Shown here piece by piece: positions 1 through 8,200 of a stretch of 11,034 nt of DNA. Source of the DNA: JAFKKS01 sp039808325 (GTDB taxonomy: Bacteria; Pseudomonadota; Alphaproteobacteria; Rhizobiales; Xanthobacteraceae). The position numbers were made by a program, and so were the translations under genes. The notes under the pieces were generated by a model. The model worked only from the letters and a program-made list of their open reading frames with translations. It did not search any database and was not told the DNA's origin. The DNA lies in NCBI GenBank assembly GCA_039808325.1, contig JBDHSU010000129.1, positions 1 through 11,034 of the forward strand, given 5' to 3'. Every line of letters begins with the position of its first letter. Position 1 is the stretch's first letter.

Positions 1-1
1 G

Positions 2-517
2 CCGATCGAGTTCAGCAATCAGGTCGCGCTGTTCTATCTGGTCAGCGCCTTCGCATTGCTGGCTTACCTACTGCTCGATCAACTCGTGCGCTCGCCGATC
101 GGAGAAGCGCTCACGGCCGTGCGAGAGGACGAGATCTCGGCCCAATCTCTCGGCATCAACGCGAACGCCTGGAAAGTCTTCGCCTTCGGCGTCGGCGCTG
201 CCGTCGGCGGCGCCGCGGGTTGTTTCTATGCCACCTTCGTCGGCACGCTCGTGCCGGACGCGTTCTTCATCACGGAATCCTTTACCGTTCTCGCGATGGT
301 GATCGTCGGCGGCATGGGTACGCTGATCGGGCCTGTCTTCGGCGCGATCCTGCTGACGCTTTTGCCGGAGCTTCTGCGTGACATCGGCGATCTTCGCCTC
401 GTCGTCTACGGCCTCGCGCTGACGCTCGTCGTGCTGTTCATGCCGGGCGGCTTGGTGCAGGGCTGGGAATTGCTCCGCCGGAAGTTCGCCGGCGCGAGCG
501 TGGCGGGCGGCCGATGA
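2..517 (+). CDS. livM: LivM-type branched-chain amino acid ABC transporter permease (5' partial)
   Basis: This is the C-terminal 171 residues of an inner-membrane permease that forms half of the translocation channel of a high-affinity branched-chain amino acid (HAAT family) importer. The frame is open from base 2, so the start lies outside the window; the first in-frame ATG (base 56) is internal. Visible marks are the cytoplasmic loop that contacts the ATPase (SPIGEALTAVREDEISAQSLGIN), the segment VLAMVIVGGMGTLIGPVFGA typical of LivM, and several hydrophobic spans ending in a short basic tail. Its stop codon overlaps the next start in ATGA (514-517), so it is translationally coupled to livG. 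The real substrate could be another amino acid, an amide or an aromatic acid, as HAAT importers vary widely in specificity. Confidence 0.93.
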   Translation, partial: PIEFSNQVALFYLVSAFALLAYLLLDQLVRSPIGEALTAVREDEISAQSLGINANAWKVFAFGVGAAVGGAAGCFYATFVGTLVPDAFFITESFTVLAMVIVGGMGTLIGPVFGAILLTLLPELLRDIGDLRLVVYGLALTLVVLFMPGGLVQGWELLRRKFAGASVAGGR

Positions 518-1284
518 GTGAAATCCTGCTCAGCGCCAAAAGCCTGCACAAAAGCTTCGGCGGCGTGCGCGCCGTGCGCGACGTCTCCTACGACATTCCG
601 CAGAATTCGGTGTTCGCCATCATCGGGCCGAACGGCGCCGGCAAGTCGACGATGCTGAACCTGATCAGCGGCGTCTATCAGCCGGACACCGGCTCACTCA
701 CCTTCGATGGCGCCGACATGGCCGGAATGCCATCGTATCGGCGCGTCCGGCTCGGCATTGCGCGTACCTTTCAGAAGATACGGTTGTTCAAGCAGCTTTC
801 CGTGCTCGACAACGTGGTGGCCGGCTTCCACATCCACCACGACATTCCAACCTGGCAGTACCTTATCCACAGCGGTGCGTTCCGCCGCGATCACGCCCGC
901 TGTCGGGAGGAGGCGATGGAGCTTCTCTCCTTCATGGGGCTCGCAAGGCGGTACGACACGCTTGCCGGTTCGCTTTCCTACGGCGAGCAGCGCATGCTCG
1001 AATATGCGCGCGCGCTGGCGACGCGGCCGAAGCTGCTGCTGATCGATGAGCCTGCGGCCGGGCTCAACGCCGCCGAGGTTGATACGCTGCTCGACCGCAT
1101 CCAGACGACGCGCAAGCGCGACGTGACGGTGGTGATCGTCGAGCATAATATGGAACTGGTGATGACCGTCGCGGACCGCATCCTCGTGATGGATTACGGG
1201 CAACGCCTGTTCGAGGGCATCCCATCGGATGTGCAAAGGGATCCAGCGGTCGTGTCGGCTTATCTCGGCGGAGAGTTGACGTGA
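514..1284 (+). CDS. livG: LivG-type ABC transporter ATP-binding protein
   Basis: This 256-residue cytoplasmic ATPase is one of the two nucleotide-binding subunits that power the LivM/LivH importer. The ABC motifs are in the expected order: Walker A GPNGAGKST (residues 38-46), Q-loop Gln at about 87 in RTFQKIRLF, signature LSYGEQ (154-159), Walker B LLLIDEP (174-180) and the switch His in VEHNM (about 211). The length and the C-terminal segment after the switch His (MTVADRILVMDYGQ) are typical of LivG. The ATG overlaps the livM stop by four bases, and its own TGA overlaps the GTG of livF, so the three genes form one tightly coupled operon. Nothing is missing or unusual. Confidence 0.96.
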   Translation: MSEILLSAKSLHKSFGGVRAVRDVSYDIPQNSVFAIIGPNGAGKSTMLNLISGVYQPDTGSLTFDGADMAGMPSYRRVRLGIARTFQKIRLFKQLSVLDNVVAGFHIHHDIPTWQYLIHSGAFRRDHARCREEAMELLSFMGLARRYDTLAGSLSYGEQRMLEYARALATRPKLLLIDEPAAGLNAAEVDTLLDRIQTTRKRDVTVVIVEHNMELVMTVADRILVMDYGQRLFEGIPSDVQRDPAVVSAYLGGELT

Positions 1285-2021
1285 GCGTGCTTCTCTCGGC
1301 CGAGAATCTCGAACTCGCTTACGGCGAGCTTTCCGTGTGTCGCGGCATTTCTCTCGAGGTCAACGACGGTGAGATCGTCGCGCTGATCGGCGCGAACGGT
1401 GCGGGAAAATCGACGACGTTGCGTGCGATCGCCGGCCTGTTAATCCCGCGTAGCGGCGCGATCCGTCTGCGCGGCGAGGACATCATGCGTCTGCCCTCAC
1501 ATGAGCGCACCATGCGCGGCATTGCGCTGGTGCCGGAAGGCCGCCGCGCGTTCCCTTTCCTGACCGTTCGAGAGAATCTTGAGCTTGGCGGCTTCAAAAA
1601 TCGCGGTGACGGCGCGAAGGTGAAGCGCATGATCGAAGGCATCTTCGACATGTTTCCGCGCTTGCGCGAGCGCGCGAGCCAGAATGCCGGAACGCTCTCC
1701 GGCGGCGAGCAGCAGATGCTGGTCCTCGGCCGCGCTATGATGTCGGAGCCGACGCTGCTCTGTCTCGACGAGCCTTCGCTCGGTCTCGCGCCGCTCGTCG
1801 TTCGCGACATCTTCCGCACCATCCGCGCGATTAATGAAGGTGGCACCGCCGTCCTTCTGGTCGAGCAGAATGCGCGTTATGCGCTAGACACGGCGCATCG
1901 TGGCTACGTGCTGCAGACCGGCAGTATTCTTCTGACCGGCACCAGCGCGGAGCTGGGCAAGGATCCGCGCGTGCACGAGGCGTATCTTGGCCGGGCCGCC
2001 ACGCGTGCGGAAGCGCAATAG
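1281..2021 (+). CDS. livF: LivF-type ABC transporter ATP-binding protein
   Basis: This 246-residue protein is the second ATPase subunit of the branched-chain amino acid importer, expected to pair with LivG on the inner face of the membrane. Walker A is GANGAGKST (37-45), the signature is LSGGEQ (139-144) and Walker B is LLCLDEP (159-165). The switch position reads VEQN, with Gln in place of His, which is the normal LivF form and helps tell it from LivG. LVPEGRRAFPFLTVREN (from about residue 83) is also characteristic of LivF. The start is GTG, inside the GTGA overlap with the livG stop. It is the last gene of the operon; beyond it lies a palindromic repeat and then a gene on the opposite strand. 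Confidence 0.96.
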   Translation: MSVLLSAENLELAYGELSVCRGISLEVNDGEIVALIGANGAGKSTTLRAIAGLLIPRSGAIRLRGEDIMRLPSHERTMRGIALVPEGRRAFPFLTVRENLELGGFKNRGDGAKVKRMIEGIFDMFPRLRERASQNAGTLSGGEQQMLVLGRAMMSEPTLLCLDEPSLGLAPLVVRDIFRTIRAINEGGTAVLLVEQNARYALDTAHRGYVLQTGSILLTGTSAELGKDPRVHEAYLGRAATRAEAQ

Positions 2022-2070
2022 CCGATCATATTGGTGGCGGCGCCTGCGGCGCGCTCAGGTCATTTGTTTT

Positions 2071-2160
2071 CGTCATGGCCGGGCTTGTCCCGGCCATCTA
2101 CGTCTTTCTTCCATAGTTGGATTGAAGACATGGATGCCCGGCACAAGGGTGGGCATGACG
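2071..2160. repeat. Long imperfect palindrome (REP-like), also a possible two-way terminator
   Basis: The outer ends CGTCATG (2071-2077) and CATGACG (2154-2160) are exact inverted copies. Inside are a perfect 9-base-pair hairpin, ATGGCCGGG (2075-2083) and CCCGGCCAT (2089-2097) with loop CTTGT, and a second weaker arm, ATGCCC (2134-2139) with GGGCAT (2151-2156). The middle also pairs imperfectly (ACGTCTT near 2100 with AAGACAT near 2126). It lies between the convergent ends of livF and the hydrolase gene, the usual location for such elements. I recall very similar sequences repeated many times in Bradyrhizobium-type genomes, but copy number cannot be seen here. Confidence 0.7.
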
Positions 2161-2191
2161 GTGATATGCTTCGACCCGAACGGATCAGGCC

Positions 2192-3070
2192 TTACTTCCC
2201 CAAGATCGACCCCGCCATCGCGCGTGGGTCACGCACCGGCCAGGTGCCGGCGTCCGCCGCCGCGAACAACTCCGCAAGATGCGCGTTGAATGCCGCCGGG
2301 TCCTCCAGATTGATGTTGTGTCCGGCATTTGGCATCACGACCAAGGCGGCAGTCGAGATGTTCTTCTTCATCAGAACGCTGGGTTCGATGCACGGCCAGT
2401 CCTCGTCGCCCGTCATCACCAGCGTGGGCGCCGTGATGGCCTTCATCTTCTCGATCAGTTCGAACAGGGATGGGCGCTTGGCCTGAACGCCGCGCATAGT
2501 CAGCACTGCGCCCTCGGTCGAGTGCTCCTTGAGCTGGTCGGCGAATTCGCGCCAGCCGCGCGGGTCGCGGTTCTGATGCTGCACGCGTGTCGGGCCGAGC
2601 GCATAGCCTTCGGCGGCTTTTTCCATCGTCAGTTCTTCAAAGCGCTTCGCCGACGCCGCTGCTTCGGCAGCGAACTGCTCACGCTTGTCGGGCTCTGCGC
2701 CGTAGCCGCAGCCGGCGATCACCAGCGAGCGTGCGCGATCCGGATAGGTGAAGCCGAAATGCAGCGTCGCGAAGCCACCCATCGAAAGGCCGACGACATG
2801 CGCCTTGTCGATCTTCAACGCATCGAGGACGGCGCGGATATCGTCGCGCGCGCGCTCCTGCGAGTATTTGCTGCCGTCCTTCGGCACTTCCGACGGCGGA
2901 TAGCCTCGCGCATTGACGGTGATGCAACGATAGTAGCGGGAAAAGTAGCGGACCTGCATTTCCCAGGAGCGGTAATCGCCGGCGAATTCGTGGATGAAAA
3001 CGATGGGGATGCCTTTGCCCGTCTCTTCATAATAAAGCTTCACGCCATCGTCGGTCGTCAGGTGCGCCAT
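2192..3070 (-). CDS. Alpha/beta-fold hydrolase
   Basis: This 292-residue cytoplasmic enzyme has a complete catalytic triad. The nucleophile elbow is GLSMGG with Ser96, the acid is probably Asp224 in GDEDWP, and the base is His251 in NAGHNINLEDP. The oxyanion region reads VFIHEFAGD (about 24-32), with HE where many relatives have HG. NARGYPPSEVP (53-63) is a typical strand-loop of the epoxide hydrolase/haloperoxidase-like branch. No signal peptide is visible. The ATG is preceded by GAGGA about 10 bases upstream. It starts 19 bases after the SDR gene on the same strand, so the two are probably co-transcribed and may act on the same compound. The substrate cannot be named: esterase, lactonase, C-C hydrolase or dehalogenase are all possible. 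Confidence 0.9.
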   Translation of the reverse strand: MAHLTTDDGVKLYYEETGKGIPIVFIHEFAGDYRSWEMQVRYFSRYYRCITVNARGYPPSEVPKDGSKYSQERARDDIRAVLDALKIDKAHVVGLSMGGFATLHFGFTYPDRARSLVIAGCGYGAEPDKREQFAAEAAASAKRFEELTMEKAAEGYALGPTRVQHQNRDPRGWREFADQLKEHSTEGAVLTMRGVQAKRPSLFELIEKMKAITAPTLVMTGDEDWPCIEPSVLMKKNISTAALVVMPNAGHNINLEDPAAFNAHLAELFAAADAGTWPVRDPRAMAGSILGK

Positions 3071-3089
3071 AGTTTTAAATCCTCGATGA

Positions 3090-3872
3090 TCAGAATGCGC
3101 TTGCGCGCGCCGAGAGTCCGGCGTCGATCGTCACGACGGAGCCGCTCGTGTAGCCGGAAAGTGGTGAGGCAAGGAAAGCCGCCATCGCGCCGATTTCTTC
3201 GGGTGTCGCGCAGCGCTGGAACGGCAGCGGCTTGCGCAACTCCTGCCAGTTGTTCTCGTCGCCGGTGCGGTCTTTCGCCTTCTTCTTCATCAGCGCGACG
3301 ATCCGGTCCGTCTCCACCGGGCCGGGGCTAAGCGCCACGACGCGAATTCCGTCCTTGGCGCTGACGCAGCCGAGTGACTGGCTGAATGCTGTCAGCGATG
3401 CGTTTCCGGCGACGCCGCAGATATATTCAGGATCGTGCGTGTCGGCGGCGTTGCCGACGACATTGATAATGACACCGTCCTTGCGCGCCTTCATCAGCGC
3501 GTAATAGTGCCGGCACATATTGATGTAGCCGAAGACCTTCAAATCCCACGCCTTGCGCCACGTCTCCTCGCTGACGTCGAGCAGCGTGCCACCCGGGATC
3601 GCGCCGGCGTTGTTCACTAGAATGTCGATGTCGGGATAATCTTTCGCCAGCTTGTCGACGGCCTTACTGTCGGAAAGGTCGGCGGCGACGGTGTAGATGC
3701 GCACGTTGGATGTCTGGGCGATCGCGGACTTCGCCGCCGCGAGCGCCTCGGCGCTGCGCGCCACGATGATGACGTTGCAGCCCTCGGCGGCGAAGACTTC
3801 GGCGGCGGCGCGGCCGATCCCTTTCGACGCGCCGGTGATCAGCGCGGTCTTTCCTGCAAGTTTCAAATCCAT
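3090..3872 (-). CDS. SDR-fold protein with atypical active site
   Basis: This 260-residue protein has the Rossmann fold of short-chain dehydrogenases/reductases. The nucleotide-binding motif TGASKGIG (13-20) and the structural NNAG (87-90) are intact, as is the SPGPVETDR segment after strand 6 (182-190). The usual N-S-Y-K catalytic tetrad is not there: anchoring on LTAFSQSLG and NVVG, the expected Asn aligns with Lys112, Ser with Gly140, Tyr with Gly153 and Lys with Asn157. It may bind NAD(P)(H) without the standard chemistry, or use other residues. The start ATG has GGAG five bases upstream. It leads a two-gene unit with the hydrolase. Similar generic proteins are often annotated as SDR oxidoreductase; an ordinary dehydrogenase call would overstate what is seen. 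Confidence 0.88.
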   Translation of the reverse strand: MDLKLAGKTALITGASKGIGRAAAEVFAAEGCNVIIVARSAEALAAAKSAIAQTSNVRIYTVAADLSDSKAVDKLAKDYPDIDILVNNAGAIPGGTLLDVSEETWRKAWDLKVFGYINMCRHYYALMKARKDGVIINVVGNAADTHDPEYICGVAGNASLTAFSQSLGCVSAKDGIRVVALSPGPVETDRIVALMKKKAKDRTGDENNWQELRKPLPFQRCATPEEIGAMAAFLASPLSGYTSGSVVTIDAGLSARASAF

Positions 3873-4195
3873 GATGGCTCCGGGAAGGATAATGGCGACG
3901 GTAGACTATGAGGTTTCCCGCGAAGTGCGGCAACGTCCGGCGCTGCGCCTCGGCTATGCGGCAATCCACGATGCGTGCCTTGACGCACATAAGAATATAC
4001 GCGTGTTTTTGCTTCTGAGTGAAGGCCGCTGCGCGCGACAAGATGACGTCATTGGCCGGATAGAGCATCACCAAACAGCCTAAACTTCTCCGCGAGAACC
4101 ACAGCGGTATTGCGCTCAAGCATCCATGACGCTCGGCCGCTAACGATGACTTCGCATGCCGTCGTGCATGCCCTCGAGGAGAGCCTGATCCCACG
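3873..4195. other. 323-base intergenic stretch without a gene
   Basis: It lies upstream of the SDR gene and downstream of ackA, both read on the minus strand. I see no convincing gene. On the minus strand a weak promoter-like pair is possible (TTCACT, then TATATT 18 bases later, around 3990-4020). There is a perfect 8-base palindrome TGACGTCA (4044-4051), and two GCATGC copies (4154-4159 and 4166-4171) that could form a 6-base-pair hairpin after ackA, without a T-run. None of these is strong evidence for a specific element. Confidence 0.4.
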
Positions 4196-5341
4196 CTAGA
4201 CCGAACTGGCGGGGCGGACTATTCCCATCGTGTGAGTGGCGATAACAAGTTCCTCGTCCGTCGGCATGGCAAGCACTTCAATGCCTCCAGACTCGTTCTT
4301 GTCTTGGTTTTGTTCGCGTACGCCGAGCCACTGCAACCGGGCGCACACGTTGCCACGAACTTCCCGGCTATTCCCGCCGATGCCACCGGTGAAGACGAGC
4401 ACGTCCGTCCCGTGCATCGCCGTGGCCATCACGGCGATCTGTTCGGCAATCCGGGCGCAGAACTGATCGATCGCTTCCTTGGCTGACGCTTTGTCGCTTC
4501 CGAGCAGATCCCGCATGTCGGCGGATGCGCCTGACACGCCAAGTAGCCCGGCCTTGCGATAAAGTAGGTGCTCGACCTCGGCCGCCGACATTTTCTCAGT
4601 CTGTTGGAGGTACAGCAAAAGGCCGGGATCGACCGCGCCGCTTCGCGTCGCCATCATGAGGCCGTCGAGCGGGGTCAGACTCATCGTTGTATTGACGCTC
4701 TTCCCGTTGTGGATCGCACAGAGGCTGCATCCGCTGCCGAGATGCGCGACAACCATGCGCACGTCGCGGTCATCGAATTGCCGCGCGATATATTCGAACG
4801 AAAGCCCATGAAAGCCATAGCGGCGAATGCCTTTCGCCTCGAAGTCGAGAGGCAGCGGAAATCGCCGATAACTCGAAGCGATGTCATGATGAAAGGCGGT
4901 GTCGAAACACGCGACTTGAGGTAGGTCGGGCCGCAACTTCAGAATAGTGCGGATAGGATCAAGGCAGGCTGGCTGATGAAGCGGCGCCAGCGGCGTCAGT
5001 TGCTCGAGATCTTCGACGACCTCGGCATCGATGCGAACAGGCGAGATATAATTCGGGCCGCCGTGAACGACCCGATGACCGACGGCCGCGAGCTCGCGGC
5101 CATCCAAAAGTTGTCCGATGTACTGCAGCAAGGATTTGGCTACGTCGTCCTTTGGACCGGATATGGGCGTGCCACCAACCCGAGCCGGCTTTCCGGCCGC
5201 ATCCTTGATCTCGAACCGTCCCTCGCTCGCATGTAGATCCAGCATGCCGCGAAAAAGAATGGCTGGACCCGCGGCCTGCGCCTCATAGAGGGCGAACTTG
5301 ACACTCGATGAACCGGAGTTAAGCGCCAGAACAGCGCGCAT
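4196..5341 (-). CDS. ackA: Acetate kinase
   Basis: This 381-residue cytoplasmic enzyme (usual length about 400) interconverts acetyl phosphate + ADP and acetate + ATP. Family marks in order are the N-terminal phosphate loop LALNSGSSSVKF (5-16), GHRVVHGG (88-95), FDTAFH with the likely catalytic Asp147, RRYGFHGLS (173-181), HLGSG (200-204), TPLDGLMMATRSG (223-235, with the conserved Arg233), FTGGIGGNS (317-325) and TDEELVIA near the C-terminus, which carries the metal-binding Glu. The start ATG follows the phosphoketolase stop by 11 bases, and its Shine-Dalgarno GAGGA overlaps that stop codon, so translation is probably coupled. With phosphoketolase next to it, its direction is probably ATP-forming. 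No phosphotransacetylase gene lies in the window. Confidence 0.96.
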   Translation of the reverse strand: MRAVLALNSGSSSVKFALYEAQAAGPAILFRGMLDLHASEGRFEIKDAAGKPARVGGTPISGPKDDVAKSLLQYIGQLLDGRELAAVGHRVVHGGPNYISPVRIDAEVVEDLEQLTPLAPLHQPACLDPIRTILKLRPDLPQVACFDTAFHHDIASSYRRFPLPLDFEAKGIRRYGFHGLSFEYIARQFDDRDVRMVVAHLGSGCSLCAIHNGKSVNTTMSLTPLDGLMMATRSGAVDPGLLLYLQQTEKMSAAEVEHLLYRKAGLLGVSGASADMRDLLGSDKASAKEAIDQFCARIAEQIAVMATAMHGTDVLVFTGGIGGNSREVRGNVCARLQWLGVREQNQDKNESGGIEVLAMPTDEELVIATHTMGIVRPASSV

Positions 5342-5352
5342 TCACGCTTTCC

Positions 5353-7728
5353 TCAGTCGATGTTTTCCTGGCCCTGCCAATGCCACTCCTGCACCTCCGG
5401 CATGTCCTGTCCGTGCTCACGGATGTAGCGATGGTGCTCGATCAGCTTCGCGTTGAAGGTTTGGCGTGCGGCCGTCCCTCGGTGAGCCAGCGCGGGCACC
5501 CGCTCGATCGCGGCGATCGCCAAGTGGTATCGGTCGAGTTCATTGAGGACGACCATATCGAAAGGCGTGGTGGTCGTACCCTTCTCCCTGAAACCGTGGA
5601 CATGCATGTGGTCGTGGTTGGCCCGGTTGTAGGTCAGGCGATGGATCAAATAGGGGTAGCCGTGGTAGGCAAAGATCACCGGCGTGTCGGGTGGGAAGAT
5701 GCGATCGAACTCCCTGTCGGACAGCCCGTGCGGGTGCTGTTCTCGCGGCTGCAGCGTCATCAGGTCGACGACATTCACCACTCGGATGCGGAGATCAGGA
5801 AAAAATTTTCGCAGAAGACTGACGGCGGCAAGCGTCTCCAACGTTGGTACGTCGCCGGCACAAGCCATAACTATGTCGGGAGACCGTGCCCCTTCTGTTC
5901 CCGCCCACGGCCAGATGCCGACGCCGGCGGCGCAGTGCGCCTCGGCCTCCTGCATCGTCAGCCACTGCGGCGATGGCTGTTTGCCCGCAACGATGACATT
6001 GATGCGGTCATAGGTCCGCAGACAATGGTCGGTCACCCACAGCAGGGTGTTGGCATCGGGCGGCAGGTAGATGCGGACAATGTCGGCATCCTTATTTGCG
6101 ACGAGGTCGACAAAGCCTGGGTCCTGGTGGCTGAAGCCGTTGTGGTCCTGTCGCCAGACGTGCGAGCTGAGGAGATAGTTCAGTGAGGCGATCGGACGCC
6201 GCCATGGCAGGCGCCGCGACACCTCCAGCCATTTTGCATGCTGGTTGAACATCGAATCGACGATGTGCACGAAGGCCTCGTAGCAATTGAACAGGCCGTG
6301 CCGGCCCGTCAGTAGGTATCCTTCGAGCCATCCCTGGCACAGATGCTCGCTCAGCACCTCCATGACGCGACCCTCCGGCGCCAGATGGACGTCGTAGGGC
6401 TCGGTCGATTCCATCCAGACCCGGTCGGTCGCCTCGAATACGTCGTCCAATCTGTTTGAGCTGGTTTCGTCGGGCCCCATCAGCCGGAAGGTTCGCGTCT
6501 CGGTATTGAGGCGGATCACGTCGCGCAGGAAGCCGCCCATGATCCGGGTGGCTTCTCCCATCGAAGCGCCAGGCTTCGGCACTTCGGCCGCATGCGCGCG
6601 ATAGTCGGGCAGCTCAAGTTTGCGTCTCAGCACCCCGCCGTTCGCATGCGGATTTGCGCCCATCCGTCGGACACCGGTCGGCGCCAGCGCCTGCAGGTCA
6701 GGGACTAGCCGCCCGTCGGCGTCGAAAAGCGTTTCCGGCCGGTAGCTGCGCAGCCACGTTTCAAGGATTGTCAGATGGTCCGGATTGGTCCTGACATTGT
6801 CGACGGGCACTTGGTGGGCGCGCCAAAAACCTTCGACCTTCTTCCCGTCGACTTCTTTTGGACCTGTCCAGCCCTTCGGGCTGCGCAGGACAATCATCGG
6901 CCAGCGGGGCCGCCCATCCGCGCCGCCCGCTCTCGCGCGGCGCTGGATATCCGCGATGCGCTCGAGCGCGTCATCGAGAACCTGCGCCATGCGCTGGTGC
7001 ATCCGGTCCGGCTCGTGGCCTTCCACCGCCAGCGGCTCGTGACCATAACCTCTCAGGAGACTGAATAGCTCGTCATCATCCAAGCGGCCAAGGATCGTCG
7101 GATTGGCGATCTTGTAGCCATTGAGATGCAGGATCGGCAGGACGGCGCCGTCATGGATTGGATTAAGGAATTTGTTTGAATGCCATGAAGCCGCGAGGGG
7201 GCCTGTTTCGGCCTCGCCGTCGCCAATCACGCAGGCGACGACAAGATCCGGATTGTCGAAAGCGGCGCCGTAAGCATGGACCAGCGCGTAGCCGAGTTCA
7301 CCCCCCTCGTGAATCGAGCCGGGTGTTTCCGGCGCGGCGTGGCTTGGAATTCCGCCGGGAAAGGAGAACTGGCGAAACAGCTTTCGTAGGCCCTCCGTGT
7401 CGCGGCTGATATCGGGGTAGATCTCGGTGTAGGAGCCTTCGAGATAGGTGTTCGCCACCATCCCCGGTCCGCCATGACCTGGGCCGCAGACATAGATCAT
7501 GTTCAGGTCGCGTGCTTTAATGACCCGGTTGAGATGGGCGTAAATGAAATTCAGGCCGGGCGTTGTTCCCCAATGGCCAAGCAGCCGCGGCTTAATGTGG
7601 TCAGGCCGCAAGGGCTCGCGGAGGAGCGGATTGTCCAACAGGTAGATCTGGCCAACGGCCAGATAGTTTGCGGCATGCCAATAGCGATCAATGAGCCGAA
7701 GCTCTTTCTCGGCTAGGGAAACGACCAT
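5353..7728 (-). CDS. xfp: Xylulose-5-phosphate/fructose-6-phosphate phosphoketolase
   Basis: This thiamine-diphosphate enzyme cleaves xylulose 5-phosphate (and often fructose 6-phosphate) with phosphate to give acetyl phosphate plus glyceraldehyde 3-phosphate or erythrose 4-phosphate. With the chosen start it has 791 residues, the normal length of about 800. Visible marks are GHWGTTPGLNFIY (from residue 51), GPGHGGPG (82-89), the SFPGGIPSH and ETPGSIHEGGELGY segments, the ThDP/metal motif GDGEAETGP (169-177) and HLNGYKIANPT. The ATG at 7728 is chosen because GGAAG lies eight bases upstream and relatives have only about 20 residues before the YWxAANYL segment. An in-frame ATG at 7743 and TTG at 7758 are possible but have no good ribosome site. 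It forms an operon with ackA. Whether it prefers xylulose 5-phosphate or accepts both substrates cannot be read from the motifs. Confidence 0.96.
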   Translation of the reverse strand: MVVSLAEKELRLIDRYWHAANYLAVGQIYLLDNPLLREPLRPDHIKPRLLGHWGTTPGLNFIYAHLNRVIKARDLNMIYVCGPGHGGPGMVANTYLEGSYTEIYPDISRDTEGLRKLFRQFSFPGGIPSHAAPETPGSIHEGGELGYALVHAYGAAFDNPDLVVACVIGDGEAETGPLAASWHSNKFLNPIHDGAVLPILHLNGYKIANPTILGRLDDDELFSLLRGYGHEPLAVEGHEPDRMHQRMAQVLDDALERIADIQRRARAGGADGRPRWPMIVLRSPKGWTGPKEVDGKKVEGFWRAHQVPVDNVRTNPDHLTILETWLRSYRPETLFDADGRLVPDLQALAPTGVRRMGANPHANGGVLRRKLELPDYRAHAAEVPKPGASMGEATRIMGGFLRDVIRLNTETRTFRLMGPDETSSNRLDDVFEATDRVWMESTEPYDVHLAPEGRVMEVLSEHLCQGWLEGYLLTGRHGLFNCYEAFVHIVDSMFNQHAKWLEVSRRLPWRRPIASLNYLLSSHVWRQDHNGFSHQDPGFVDLVANKDADIVRIYLPPDANTLLWVTDHCLRTYDRINVIVAGKQPSPQWLTMQEAEAHCAAGVGIWPWAGTEGARSPDIVMACAGDVPTLETLAAVSLLRKFFPDLRIRVVNVVDLMTLQPREQHPHGLSDREFDRIFPPDTPVIFAYHGYPYLIHRLTYNRANHDHMHVHGFREKGTTTTPFDMVVLNELDRYHLAIAAIERVPALAHRGTAARQTFNAKLIEHHRYIREHGQDMPEVQEWHWQGQENID

Positions 7729-8200
7729 GTTGATTTCTTCCATGGCATCGCAGATCAAGCGTCCGCGCAGGTTTGAGGTTCTGCCCGCTGCCAGGAGCCT
7801 ACTTCAGATCGACCCCATGTCCGACAGGAGCCTTACTCTTAGCGAACCCTAGCGAGCGCAGGACTTCGGAACGCTATGGTAAAGTCCGGGACGGGGGACC
7901 GCCAACTCCGCCTAACGGCCGCGTCGATTCTATGACAATGGAGCGTAGAGGTCGGCTTCTTCAGTTCGGAACGGGGTTCGCCCAACTTCAGGATTGAAGG
8001 GCAACTAATTGGTCTCCGCCATTCGGGCAGGAAGATCCTCCAATACGCAGTTGGGCTGATATTAACACAAGCCGAAAGCAGCCATCCGCGTTCCACCTCG
8101 ATCCAGAAAGTCGCGAACCGCATTGCGACGCCGTCTCCGGCACCATCACGCCGCCAAATTTGGCCTTAGACCAGATGGTGCATTGCGGCCCACCTCGTAT
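7729..8200. other. Intergenic stretch upstream of xfp, no gene recognised
   Basis: About 470 bases between the phosphoketolase start and the hairpins that follow the PRC-barrel gene. Short open frames exist on both strands, but none has a ribosome-binding site or a recognisable protein sequence. The xfp-ackA promoter should lie near its left end, and I could not find a convincing -35/-10 pair, sigma-54 site or FNR-type palindrome there. The size leaves room for a regulatory region, a small RNA or decayed DNA. Confidence 0.4.

Noticed and set aside
2279..3331. 350-codon open frame on the plus strand
   Set aside because: It lies opposite the hydrolase and SDR genes, both of which have intact family motifs; its translation is Arg-rich with no recognisable domain, as expected of a high-GC antisense shadow.
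4044..4051. Palindrome TGACGTCA as a regulator site
   Set aside because: Only 8 bases, no second copy in the window and no matching regulator family that I can name for this bacterium; chance is adequate.
5380..6186. 268-codon open frame on the plus strand
   Set aside because: It is antisense to phosphoketolase, has no ribosome site or recognisable domain, and is explained by the codon bias of xfp.
7839..8123. 94-codon open frame on the minus strand in the gap upstream of xfp
   Set aside because: No ribosome site, no recognisable domain, and overlapping open frames on the other strand of similar length; not distinguishable from chance in GC-rich DNA.
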